The notes below the pieces were generated by a model. That model did no database searches, was not told the DNA's origin, and saw only the letters and a program-made list of their open reading frames with translations. The translations under genes and the position numbers were made by a program. A stretch of DNA of 64,000 nt, from NCBI RefSeq assembly GCF_963665245.1, contig NZ_OY762267.1, forward strand, positions 2,480,001 through 2,544,000, given 5' to 3'. Every line of letters starts with the position of its first letter. Position 1 is the stretch's first letter. This document shows positions 56,333-64,000 of the stretch, in pieces. Source of the DNA: an uncultured Paludibaculum sp. (GTDB lineage: Bacteria > Acidobacteriota > Terriglobia > Bryobacterales > Bryobacteraceae).

Positions 56333-57974
56333 CTACTTCATCGGGCCGTCAGGCGGCGCTGCCTGACGCCGCTTCCATGCATCCGGCAGCCAGTCGGCCA
56401 AGTCGCTGATGCGCACCGACGGCAGGTTGGTTAGCAACTGCGTCAGGTACAGTTGTGGGTCCACGTCGTGACGGCGGCAGGTGCTCGTCAGGCTCGCTAG
56501 AATCGCTGCGGTCCGGCCACCCCTCGCATTGCCCACGAAGAGGGAGTTCTTGCGGTTCAGCACCACTCGCTTCATTTCCCTTTCGCTGATGTTGTTGTCC
56601 AGCGGCACCGCTCCATCGGAGCAGAACACCGTCAGCTCCTCCCACTGGCTCAGTGCGTAGTTCAGCGCCTCGGCCATCGGATGCTTTGGCAGCAACTGCT
56701 CCTTCCAGTTCAGCAACTTTTCTCGTAATCCCGTCACCACCGGCACCGAGTTCTCCTGGCGCAGCTTCAGCCGCTCCTCCGCCGGAAGTCCGGCCGCCTG
56801 ACGTTCTACTGAATACAGCGCGCGCACCATCTCCACCACGCTCCGCGCGATCTCCGGCGCCGCCTTCTCCGCCTCCACTACCTTGCGACGGAAATGCGCC
56901 CAGCACCCCGCGCGCGTGATCTCGTTGCCCGCCACCACGCCGTTGTATCCGCCGTAGGCATCGGCCAGCAAAACCTGCCGGTAATCTTTCAGAAAATGTT
57001 TCGGCCCATCGCGGCCCCGGTTCAGCGTGAAGTCGAAGACGTTGTAGGCATGGTCGTCATCCCCCACATAGATCCACATCCGGGCGTTCGCCGTTTTGCC
57101 TTTGCTCAGCATCGGCATGATGGTGTCGTCGGTGGCTACCACATGCGAGGACCGCACTCGCTGCGCCATCAATTGGTACAGCGGTTCGGCCAGGTCTGCC
57201 ACATCGCCGCACCATACCGATTGGGTGGCGCGCGAAATCTCGAAGCCCTGCCGCGAGGATGTCTTCCAGCCGGTAGAGCGGCAGGTAATCGGAAAACTTG
57301 CTGGTCACGATGTAAGCCAGCAGGCCCGGTCCGGCCAACCCCTTGTCAATTGCTGCCTCGGGCTTGGCCGCCGTTTCGATACTGGGTTTGCCGCCGCTGT
57401 TCTCGCAGGCCGTACAGGCATACTTCTTGCGCACGTGGTGGATGCGTTCGAAGTGACCGGGCAGATACTCGATCTGCCAGCTCTCGTCGGCGCCGATCTC
57501 CTGGCGCTCGGTTCCACAGCAGGGGCAGGCTCGCTGTTCCGCGCTCAGCTCGTGGACATGCGTGGTGGCCGGGAGATTCTCAAAGTTGGCGAGATTGCGC
57601 CGGCCTTTGCGGCGCCGCACGCGGCGCACTTCCGAGTCCTGTGGCGTCTCGGGAGGAACGTCATCCGGATGAACCGGCTTCTGGTCCATCGATGCGGCGA
57701 AGTCGAACAGCATCTGCGCCAGATCGCCAGTTGATTGCAGCCGGTCGGCGCGGGGACCGTAATACCACTTCTTATAACGCTCCAATTCCAGTTGAAGGCG
57801 GAGCATTTCCACGCGGAGTTCTTCAGCGCGGCGAGTCTGTTCATCGGCACGGCGGGTTTGCTCGTCGGCAAGCTGGGCGTGGCGATCACGTTCGGCCAAC
57901 AGCGTGAGCACCATCGCCTTCAGTGCTGCGCTGTCCTCGGGCAAGTCGATCAAATTCCCGCTGCCGATGGCCAC
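56333..57974 (-). pseudogene. tnpC: IS66 TnpC transposase, split by a frameshift
   Basis: The N-terminal half (AERDRHAQLADEQTRRADEQ ... KKWYYGPRADRL, zinc-finger ACPCCGTERQEIGADESWQI) is in one frame up to LLAYIVTSKFSDYLPLYRLE. The C-terminal half (WCGDVADLAEPLYQLM, VVATDDTIMPML with a catalytic Asp, VLLADAYGGYN, RAGCWAHFRR and PLDNNISEREMKRVVLNRKN) is in another. The break is near 57250-57260, where LEDIL.. lacks about two bases relative to the expected LEDILARQGFEISRATQS. Otherwise both halves are intact. A sequencing error is possible, but in a high-GC IS a real inactivating indel is equally plausible. Confidence 0.88.
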
Positions 57975-58032
57975 GAATAAATAGATGCGATTTCCTGGAT
58001 AAAGGTTACGCGAATACTGGCTTTATTGTGAT

Positions 58033-58419
58033 TCAGACGACGCGCGCGCCGCGCTCATAGCGGGCGACCCGTCTCAGTCGCGACACATCGATTCCATCCA
58101 GAACCATGGCCAGTTCACTGGCCCGCAGTTCCACCGAAGATGAGCCGGCTTCCACGCGGGGCAGTTTGAAAGTGCCGGCCTCGAGGCGCTTGTACCAGAG
58201 CACAAAGCCGTCGCGATCCCACGCGAGAATCTTTAGCCGGTCGCCGCGGCGCGAGCGAAACACAAACAGGTGGCCACTCAAGGGGTCCTGCCCGATGACG
58301 GCTTTCACGCGTTCGGCCAAGCGGTCGAAACCGCAGCGCATGTCAGCCGCCTCGGCGGCGAGCCAGATGCGCGCGCTTTGCTCGCGGTCGAGCGCGCGCA
58401 GGCTCGGCAGACCGGTCAA
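58033..58419 (-). CDS. tnpB: IS66 TnpB accessory protein
   Basis: 128 residues. IWLAAEAADMRCGFDRLAER, GHLFVFRSRRGDRLKILAWD and GFVLWYKRLEAGTFKLPR are the standard IS66 Orf2/TnpB blocks. It is required with TnpA and TnpC for transposition, though its biochemical role is unknown. Its ATG overlaps the tnpA stop by four bases. Full length. Confidence 0.95.
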   Translation of the reverse strand: MTGLPSLRALDREQSARIWLAAEAADMRCGFDRLAERVKAVIGQDPLSGHLFVFRSRRGDRLKILAWDRDGFVLWYKRLEAGTFKLPRVEAGSSSVELRASELAMVLDGIDVSRLRRVARYERGARVV

Positions 58420-58745
58420 ACGCGGGACTCCAACACGGCCAACAAGGCGCGCAGATGATTGGGATCGAAGCCCGGCTCGACGAGCAGGCTCCGGCCGGCG
58501 GGCAGTCGAATCTCAATTGCCGATCCATGCCCAGCCGCCGTTTGAGTCGCCGTGCCGACGTCCACCAAGTGGACCTCGACGAAGGGTTGCGGGCCAGCCA
58601 GGATCAGACGTTTCTTCCAGGCAAAGAAGTGAGATGGAGAAAGGCCACGTGCCCGGCAGAACGCCGCCGCACTTTGTCCGCTCCGCTCTTGCTCCGCGAC
58701 CAGTTCTCGCCACTTCGTCCAAGCCTCAGGTCCGCGCATGCGCAT
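58416..58745 (-). CDS. tnpA: IS66 TnpA accessory protein
   Basis: 109 residues with a helix-turn-helix N-terminus (WTKWRELVAEQERSGQSAAA then FCRARGLSPSHFFAWKKRL), typical of IS66 Orf1/TnpA. The C-terminal part (IEIRLPAGRSLLVEPGFDPN then HLRALLAVLE) is the usual short beta domain. Complete. A degraded copy of its first ~30 codons lies at 54690-54778. Confidence 0.93.
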   Translation of the reverse strand: MRMRGPEAWTKWRELVAEQERSGQSAAAFCRARGLSPSHFFAWKKRLILAGPQPFVEVHLVDVGTATQTAAGHGSAIEIRLPAGRSLLVEPGFDPNHLRALLAVLESRV

Positions 58746-58803
58746 GACTTCACAGTGGGGCAGGCGAAGGACTCCTTCAAGATGGGGTTTGCGTAGCGCT
58801 CAC

Positions 58804-59763
58804 GTCATGTCCGAGGGATTTGCCGTTGTGAATGGCTTTGATCCGTCATCCCTGGCGGTTTCGGGAATGGCCGTGAGAGACAAGACTTGGCGAAGCTCGC
58901 GTCCCCTTGGGATCTGCCGGGTTCGGGCTGGGTTCGGGCGAAGTGTCCTTTTTGTTGATTGGAAAGAACATTTCGGTTCGTTTTGTAATTTCACCTTTTC
59001 CCGATCCTGGTCAGCGCGGGCATCGACCGGACGGCCGAAGTCTGTCTGGCCAAGTATGCGAGAACACGCAGGGACGGAGAGAGTCGAGCATAGACGATGC
59101 AAATGTCAAAGAACCACGGCGGATCGAGAGGCCGGAGCCGCGCGATGCGCCAAGGCGGGTGTGCGTGCACCCCCACCCAGTCAAGATGATGACACCGGCT
59201 CCCAAGAGAATTTCCGTATGTGGAAGAAATCACGCGAGATTGGTTGTATTGGCCGGGGTCCGCACTTCGAGAATGCCTGCTTTTCGGTTGAAGCTGCGAC
59301 TCGGGCCAGCGGCCATCGCACCAAGCCGGCATGCCCTTGACGACCGCCACTTCCCGTTCTTTTCCCTGGTCAGACATTCCCCGGCGGCTGGGGAACCCCT
59401 CCCATCGGAATGCGGCCCAAAGCAATGCAATGTCGACCCAGCGCGGTTGCCGTTCACCCGGTCGCCGGCTATCTTGGCGACTGCGATGAGGGCGAATGGG
59501 TAGACGCTGGGTAGACGCCGGCCGACTTATCGTTCCCAACTGAGGCAACTTCCAATGATCCACTCGGAGCGGCGATCCGGGCATGTCCGCGACCAGGGCG
59601 TTTCTCGTCAACGTGACGCCGCTCAAGCTCCGGATAGCGCGTCCGCTCAGAGTCGGTAAGCGCTGTGCGACTAACCATTAATAGTCAGGTACGAACACCT
59701 TCCGTTCGGGCGGTGACGAGAACGTTTCCCCTCACCAATGGGAAACTGAATGGGGTTACGCCT
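58804..59763. other. 960-bp region without a supported gene
   Basis: Open frames up to about 210 codons exist on the minus strand but their translations are Arg/Pro/Ser-rich, with no recognisable domain and no ribosome-binding site. It may contain decayed mobile-element sequence to the right of IS66. The promoter of the phospholipase D-like gene should be in its last ~150 bases. Confidence 0.45.
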
Positions 59764-61125
59764 ATGAGCAGTACCCTCATCCCCTTCGTGCAATCAGGTT
59801 CTTATCCGAGGCGCCCCGGGAATCTTGTGAGGCCCTTAGTCGACGGGACACCTGCGTTCCGTCGCATCTGTGAAGCAATCGAGGAGGCCCGACTCAGCAT
59901 TTGGGTCACGGTGACTTTTCTGTGGTCAACCTTCGAGATGCCGGATGGCCGGGGGAGCCTATTTGATGTTCTTGATCGTGCTGCCGCTCGGGGCATCGAC
60001 ACACGCCTCATTTTTTGGCGGCCGGACGAGGAGACGGAGGGGCTCAGACAAAATGCATTCTGGGGATCGACCGCCCAGATTGGATTGCTCGACAAACGCC
60101 GATCCGGCGTGCAAATCCGCTGGGACCGCGCTCACCCAGGGTTCTGTCAGCATCAGAAGTGCTGGCTGATCGATGCCGGAGACGAAAATGAAACGGCGTT
60201 CGTTGGGGGGATTAATCTCAATCCACATTCAATGGTCGCGCCGGGGCACAAGGGCGAAGGGCACAACCACGACGTTTTCGTTGAGCTGGCGGGGCCTTCG
60301 GCTGTCGATGTTCAGCATAACTTCGTCCAGCGCTGGAATGAGGCGAGCGAGCGCATGGCCAAGGATGGCTGCTGGGGCGCAGGAAGCACAACCAGCTTGC
60401 GGTTTCCGACTCGAGTTCCTGCTGAGCGCGGGAGTGCGGTCGTGCAGATACAACGAACCATCCACGAGGGACGTTATGTCAATGGGCAGGCAACACCCGA
60501 GGGAATGTCGTTCGATATCGCTTCGGGTGAGCGATCGATCTTCCATCAGTATTGTGCGGCCATCAAAGCGGCGCGCCGCTCGATCTACATCGAAAACCAA
60601 TACGTTGAAGTACCTGAAATCGTGGATTGCCTGCGTCGCGCACTCGAGCGCGGCGTAGACGTGATTTTGCTAATGCCGGCAAATCCGGATGTAAGTTTGC
60701 AGGTTCCGCCAGCACGGCGCGCGTTTCTCGACGCCCGGACGGAGCTCGGGAGTTACCCGAACTTCCTGTTGGCGGGGATAGCCGGCGTGGGCGCCGATGG
60801 TCATCGTAAACCGATCTACGTCCATTCCAAGCTCATGTTGGTTGACGACGAATGGGCCACCGTCGGCTCGTGCAATCTGCATCATTTTTCACTCTTCGGA
60901 AACGGGGAAATAAACGCCGCGTTCTCGGAGCCCGATACCGTTCGCGCCTTTCGTTGTGAGCTTTTCCGTGAACACCTCGATCAGGATACGTTCGGTCTCG
61001 ATGATCTCAGCGCCTTCCATTTATTCCGCAAGATCGCCAGCGCCAACCGCAAGAAGTTTGAAGCCGGTGATGATGCATGGCAAGGCCTCGCATTCGAACT
61101 CGATGTTGCCGCGTATCTTGGGTGA
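59764..61125 (+). CDS. Phospholipase D-like protein
   Basis: 453 residues with two HKD motifs: HQKCWLIDAGDENETAFVGG followed by IN (near residue 127) and HSKLMLVDDEWATVGSCN (near residue 355). Each half resembles a PLD domain, as in cardiolipin synthases and bacterial PLDs. No signal peptide or membrane helix is visible, unlike most cardiolipin synthases, so a soluble phosphodiesterase or transphosphatidylase is likely. The start is the ATG 33 codons into the open frame, before the first domain. It stands alone and next to mobile-element debris, so horizontal acquisition is possible. Confidence 0.9.
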   Translation: MSSTLIPFVQSGSYPRRPGNLVRPLVDGTPAFRRICEAIEEARLSIWVTVTFLWSTFEMPDGRGSLFDVLDRAAARGIDTRLIFWRPDEETEGLRQNAFWGSTAQIGLLDKRRSGVQIRWDRAHPGFCQHQKCWLIDAGDENETAFVGGINLNPHSMVAPGHKGEGHNHDVFVELAGPSAVDVQHNFVQRWNEASERMAKDGCWGAGSTTSLRFPTRVPAERGSAVVQIQRTIHEGRYVNGQATPEGMSFDIASGERSIFHQYCAAIKAARRSIYIENQYVEVPEIVDCLRRALERGVDVILLMPANPDVSLQVPPARRAFLDARTELGSYPNFLLAGIAGVGADGHRKPIYVHSKLMLVDDEWATVGSCNLHHFSLFGNGEINAAFSEPDTVRAFRCELFREHLDQDTFGLDDLSAFHLFRKIASANRKKFEAGDDAWQGLAFELDVAAYLG

Positions 61126-61414
61126 CCGTTTGGAAGAGAGAACCTGGTTACGATACCCAAACCACGTGCCGGCCATGGAGTTCAGAATACATCCGCCGTA
61201 AGGGCATGGTGTTTGGCGACTGCTCCGAGCGGATCGGCAATCCGGACACTGGCCCAGAACGGCGTTCGAGGCGCTTTCCCCAGATTAGGAACGACCAGTC
61301 GGTTTGTGTCCGTCCAACTTCCGAGTGGCGCGTAATCAGGGCCGATTGGGATGTGCCACTTTCCGAAATGCTATTTTCGCGACCGGAACTCCTAATCAGT
61401 GGTAATTTTGGGTT

Positions 61415-62434
61415 GTGCTCAAGGTATCGGCGCGGCTTCTGGCGATTCTGACGGTCGGAATGCTCCTTCAACCAGGGCGCGCGGTTGCGCAAGGCAGCGG
61501 CCGTGTCCTAGAGTTCTATAAGAAGATCGGCGTCGGATGGAAGAATGACCTCTGGCAGAGGCACCTCTATGGCTGGATGAGTTTCGTCTCTTTCAGCCCT
61601 GATGGAACAGTGGTTGCCTCGGACGGTCCGGCGACTCCGGAAGATGTCGCCGGCGACTTGAAGCTTTGGAGTTTTCCTGATGGCCGTCTGATTAAGAAGC
61701 TGCGAGCAAAGCCAGCCTCGATATCACCGGATTGGAAATACTACTCCACTTCCAAAGGCGTCGCCGACATGGAAACCGGCAGGTCGGTGATTACTCTCGG
61801 AAGGAATGCCTATGCCGGCTATGCCTTCAGCCCCGATAGCCACTACGTTGCCGAGATGAGGTCAAGGGGTGACCACGCCATCCGCGTTCTGGAACTTCCT
61901 ACCGGGAGAGTCGTCAGCGCTTTCGGAAAACACGGCGTGTCGGATGCTGCAATCAGTCCAGATGGTCAGATCGTGGCGGCTGGCTACTGGGATCTTGTCA
62001 TCCTATGGCGCCTGTCTACTGGCGAGCGCCTAGCCACGCTACGGGGGTTCAAGCGGTGGGCAGGCAATCTACGCTTTAGCCCGGACGGCGAATTGCTGGC
62101 CGGAGCCACGGATGTAGGTAACATTCAAGTCTGGGACGTCAATAGCCGAAGTAGAATGATCTCGCTCAATGTTGAAGGTTTTGTATCAGATTTGGAATTC
62201 AGCCCTGACGGCAAATTCGTTGCAGTGGGCACCTATGGTACAGGCACGGTGTGGCTGATCGATGTGAGCAGTGGAAAGGTCGTCGATCATCAGAGGGTGT
62301 CCGATATGGGTTGTGGTTCCATCGCCTTCAGTCCCGACGGCCGATTTTTGATCACACCGTCTACTGGCGGGTTGATCACGTGGCCATATGATCAGGGTGG
62401 AACGATCAGGGTCTTTAGCGTCAACCCGCACTGA
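61415..62434 (+). CDS. Secreted WD40-like beta-propeller protein
   Basis: 339 residues with a signal peptide (LLAILTVGMLLQPGRAVAQ). About seven blades of the type 'FSPDGTVVASDG', 'ISPDGQIVAAGYWDLVILWR', 'FSPDGELLAGATDVGNIQVW', 'FSPDGKFVAVGTYGTGTVWL', 'FSPDGRFLITPS'. The start is GTG. No catalytic motif is seen; a ligand- or protein-binding propeller in the periplasm is the simplest reading. Confidence 0.8.
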   Translation: MLKVSARLLAILTVGMLLQPGRAVAQGSGRVLEFYKKIGVGWKNDLWQRHLYGWMSFVSFSPDGTVVASDGPATPEDVAGDLKLWSFPDGRLIKKLRAKPASISPDWKYYSTSKGVADMETGRSVITLGRNAYAGYAFSPDSHYVAEMRSRGDHAIRVLELPTGRVVSAFGKHGVSDAAISPDGQIVAAGYWDLVILWRLSTGERLATLRGFKRWAGNLRFSPDGELLAGATDVGNIQVWDVNSRSRMISLNVEGFVSDLEFSPDGKFVAVGTYGTGTVWLIDVSSGKVVDHQRVSDMGCGSIAFSPDGRFLITPSTGGLITWPYDQGGTIRVFSVNPH

Positions 62435-62806
62435 CGCATCTAGAGGATCCTGGTCCAACTTGCGGCCGTGAAGCGGAGAGCCGCGCACTGATCGCTTGAA
62501 ACAACTACCATTGCGAACTAGTGCGCCCACAAGTGGACGAAACGGCGATCTCGGAAACTAGCGGCCAACCCTGGCGGGCGTATCGTCGGCCAACCAGAAG
62601 TGATCCAGGTTGACGCGAAGTCACCATTGCTAACCTCGACCCCGTCGCCCCGGCCGGAGGTGTGCTTGCTAGAGCGCTACATGGGCGTAGGACGACCGGG
62701 GGGGATGCAGGAATCCCGAAGAAATCTCGTTTTCCGTGAGCCTCATTTATCAGCCATAGTCAGCGCAGACAGAATTTACTCAGCGCTGAGGTGTAGAATT
62801 GGGGGC
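62435..62806. other. Spacer with a perfect 12-bp palindrome near the next start
   Basis: No gene is supported. CTCAGCGCTGAG (62779-62790) is a perfect palindrome; TAGAAT (62794-62799) follows it just 8 bases before the next ATG, so an operator over a near-leaderless promoter is possible. Confidence 0.45.
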
Positions 62807-63592
62807 ATGAAGCTCAGCGCATTATCGGCTTCCTTTTTGATCTGTGTTTCCGTATTTGCTCAACCATCGCCGTCACGAGGAGCGGAATCGTCAACGGATA
62901 ATGCCATCTCTGAGATTACGGTTGAGCGACTGGGTTGTTTCGGTGACTGCCCGTTCTACACGTTGACCCTCCGGAAGGAGGAACGCTCACGGTACGTCGG
63001 GAATAGGACAGTTGGGAACAGGATCTTCGGAGGCAGTGGTCAATACAGCGCTGAGCCGGTCTCGGCCGAGGCTTTCGACCGACTGTCACAGGCAGTTGCC
63101 GATGTGGGGTTCTTCAATCTGCCCGACGAATACGGTCCCGCGACGATAGACAGCGAGAACGTGATCGTAACCGTCAAGACGCGGTTCCGATCGAAACGAG
63201 TGGCGATATACGGCTTTTCGCGTGCGCCGGTTCCCGTTTGGGCCGTTGTCACGTTGGCGGATGGCATGGCGGCGAACCTCCACTGGGAAGACGGGGCGGG
63301 CAGGTTGGGCTTTTATCTGCCCCAGGCCACAAGCCAAGTCAAACCAGAGTATACGGACCAGGCCCGGCAAGCGGGGTTGCAGGGATACGTTCACGTTTAT
63401 GTAGAAGTCCAGGCGGACGGCACAACCTCCCCTGAGCATATGATGGTGGCTCACAGCCTTGGGATGGGGCTCGACCAGAAGGCCATCGAAGCAGTAAGCA
63501 AGTGGAAGTTCAAGCCGGCCCAGATTAACGGGAAACCGATGGCGTGGGTGGCCGACGTCCTGGTCGAGTTTCGGTTGGACAAGCAAAACTGA
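62807..63592 (+). CDS. DUF6438 domain fused to a TonB C-terminal domain
   Basis: 261 residues with a signal peptide (ALSASFLICVSVFAQ). Residues ~35-150 carry the DUF6438 pattern (ISEITVERLGCFGDCPFYTL then TL ... AVADVGFFNLPDEYG), with a C-x3-C pair that could form a disulfide. The last ~95 residues are a TonB-type C-terminal domain (QVKPEYTDQARQAGLQGYVH ... DQKAIEAVSKWKFKPAQING). There is no membrane anchor other than the signal peptide, so it would be a periplasmic protein with a TonB-like fold rather than a true energy transducer. Confidence 0.82.
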   Translation: MKLSALSASFLICVSVFAQPSPSRGAESSTDNAISEITVERLGCFGDCPFYTLTLRKEERSRYVGNRTVGNRIFGGSGQYSAEPVSAEAFDRLSQAVADVGFFNLPDEYGPATIDSENVIVTVKTRFRSKRVAIYGFSRAPVPVWAVVTLADGMAANLHWEDGAGRLGFYLPQATSQVKPEYTDQARQAGLQGYVHVYVEVQADGTTSPEHMMVAHSLGMGLDQKAIEAVSKWKFKPAQINGKPMAWVADVLVEFRLDKQN

Positions 63593-63904
63593 GCCGCGAT
63601 CTTTGCGTTCGCGCGGGCAGATGCTGCGCCGCGGCAGCGATTCCGGCCCATAAACTGGATCCTTTTTCTTTGGGCCTACCGGGCGGAGATGCGCACTTCC
63701 AGCCCTCCCTGTGAGCGCATCGTCAGACCACCGATTGACAACGACCGGCGCTGTCCGCTGCCACGAGGAAGCGTCGGGCGTGTTTCGTCCAGGTGGATTG
63801 TCTCCGAGTCGCGTGATCCGGCACAAACCCAGTCGTTGCGGCAGCTCCATTGAAGAGGTGCTGGCAGCCCGTCACTTACGTTCCGGGACTGGGCCAAGTA
63901 GGAC
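63593..63904. other. Intergenic; possible C-terminal fragment on the minus strand
   Basis: Reading the minus strand, TIHLDETRPTLPRGSGQRRS then LSIGGLTMRSQGGLEVRISA has the look of an enzyme's final beta-strand segment ending in a stop near 63676. Upstream of it the sequence runs into the dispersed repeat, so any gene here is broken. No firm call. Confidence 0.3.
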
Positions 63905-64000
63905 GGCTTCATCCGCTTTGGCGGCCCGCAGGGCCATGCGGGACTCCGTTGAAGACGCTCCCGGAACCGGTGCCCGCTTACTGACGTGCGCGGTTCGCAG
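63905..64000 (-). repeat. Dispersed repeat (family copy 2, truncated by window end)
   Basis: On the minus strand it reads CTGCGAACCGCGCACGTCAG, TAAGCGGGCACCGGTTCCGG, then CGTCTTCAACGGAGTCCCGC and ATGGCCCTGCGGGCCGCC, matching modules of the cluster at 27878-28041. Inverted relative to that copy and cut by the end of the window. Confidence 0.85.

Larger units (their letters stand above)
56291..58803 (-). mobile_element. IS66-family insertion sequence, 2,513 bp, tnpC frameshifted
   Basis: Ends are GTGAGCGCTACGCGAACCCC (56291 inward) and, on the other strand, GTGAGCGCTACGCAAACCCC (58803 inward): 20-bp inverted repeats with one mismatch, in the usual IS66 style. It carries tnpA, tnpB and tnpC in order on the minus strand. 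The 8 bases outside each end (gcaaggca and gtcatgtc) do not match, so no target duplication remains. Confidence 0.9.

Noticed and set aside
58991..59626. 211-codon minus-strand gene right of IS66
   Set aside because: No recognisable domain, no ribosome-binding site, and Arg/Pro/Ser-rich composition typical of antisense frames in high-GC DNA.

Overview
The window looks like a chromosome segment of an Acidobacteriota bacterium, probably Bryobacterales/Solibacter-like. This placement is inferred from gene content and high GC, not from a marker gene. The indicators are two giant Oar-type TonB-dependent receptors with an N-terminal carboxypeptidase-like regulatory domain, a PadR regulator coupled to an ADOP-type permease, a quinoprotein/cytochrome c pair, a DUF6807 protein, a PEP-CTERM protein and many dispersed repeats.

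Layout. 1-2977: the 3' part of a type III-A CRISPR effector operon (csm3 partial, csm4, csm5), with no array inside the window. 3112-6532: an ExeA-like ATPase, a secreted protein made of nine 15-residue repeats, a membrane protein and a PEP-CTERM protein. 7667-9865: a large protein I do not recognise. 9879-15979 (minus): an outer-membrane set of TonB-dependent receptor, small beta-barrel and NHL-repeat protein. 16690-21524: a histidine phosphatase, an epimerase-like protein and a second TonB-dependent receptor. 21808-27652: a zinc-ribbon/proline-rich protein, a TPR protein, an rRNA pseudouridine synthase, a di-haem cytochrome c and a PQQ dehydrogenase. 27735-28045 carries a dispersed repeat that reappears inverted at the right edge of the window.

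28189-36501: small metabolic genes; an AbrB-type antitoxin followed by a truncated Doc-like toxin; a BlaI repressor with an M56 membrane peptidase and a secreted protein that shares the peptidase's 29-residue 'IHGV' repeats; two hydrolases; an unusual tRNA with a Cys anticodon but a selenocysteine-tRNA-like long variable arm; and a divergent TetR/DoxX pair. 36575-45442: PadR-ADOP, an SDR enzyme, GtrA with a CDP-alcohol phosphatidyltransferase, a TonB protein, and a ThuA-like / dehydrogenase / DUF6807 set.

45370-55667: two direct copies of a DUF6807-tail repeat module flank an IS256-type element and a tightly overlapping sugar operon (GT2, a CofD-GT fusion, HAD phosphatase, nucleotidyltransferase, epimerase, GT-C). 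The downstream copy is joined to an IS66 fragment and contains a 103-bp tandem repeat. A nearly complete IS66 element with a frameshifted tnpC follows (56291-58803). The right end holds a phospholipase D-like protein, a WD40-like protein and a DUF6438-TonB protein.

Best candidates for new biology: the Sec-like tRNA-Cys, the CofD-GT glycan operon, and the BlaI/M56/'IHGV'-repeat sensor module. All functional statements rest on motifs read by eye; no database search was run.
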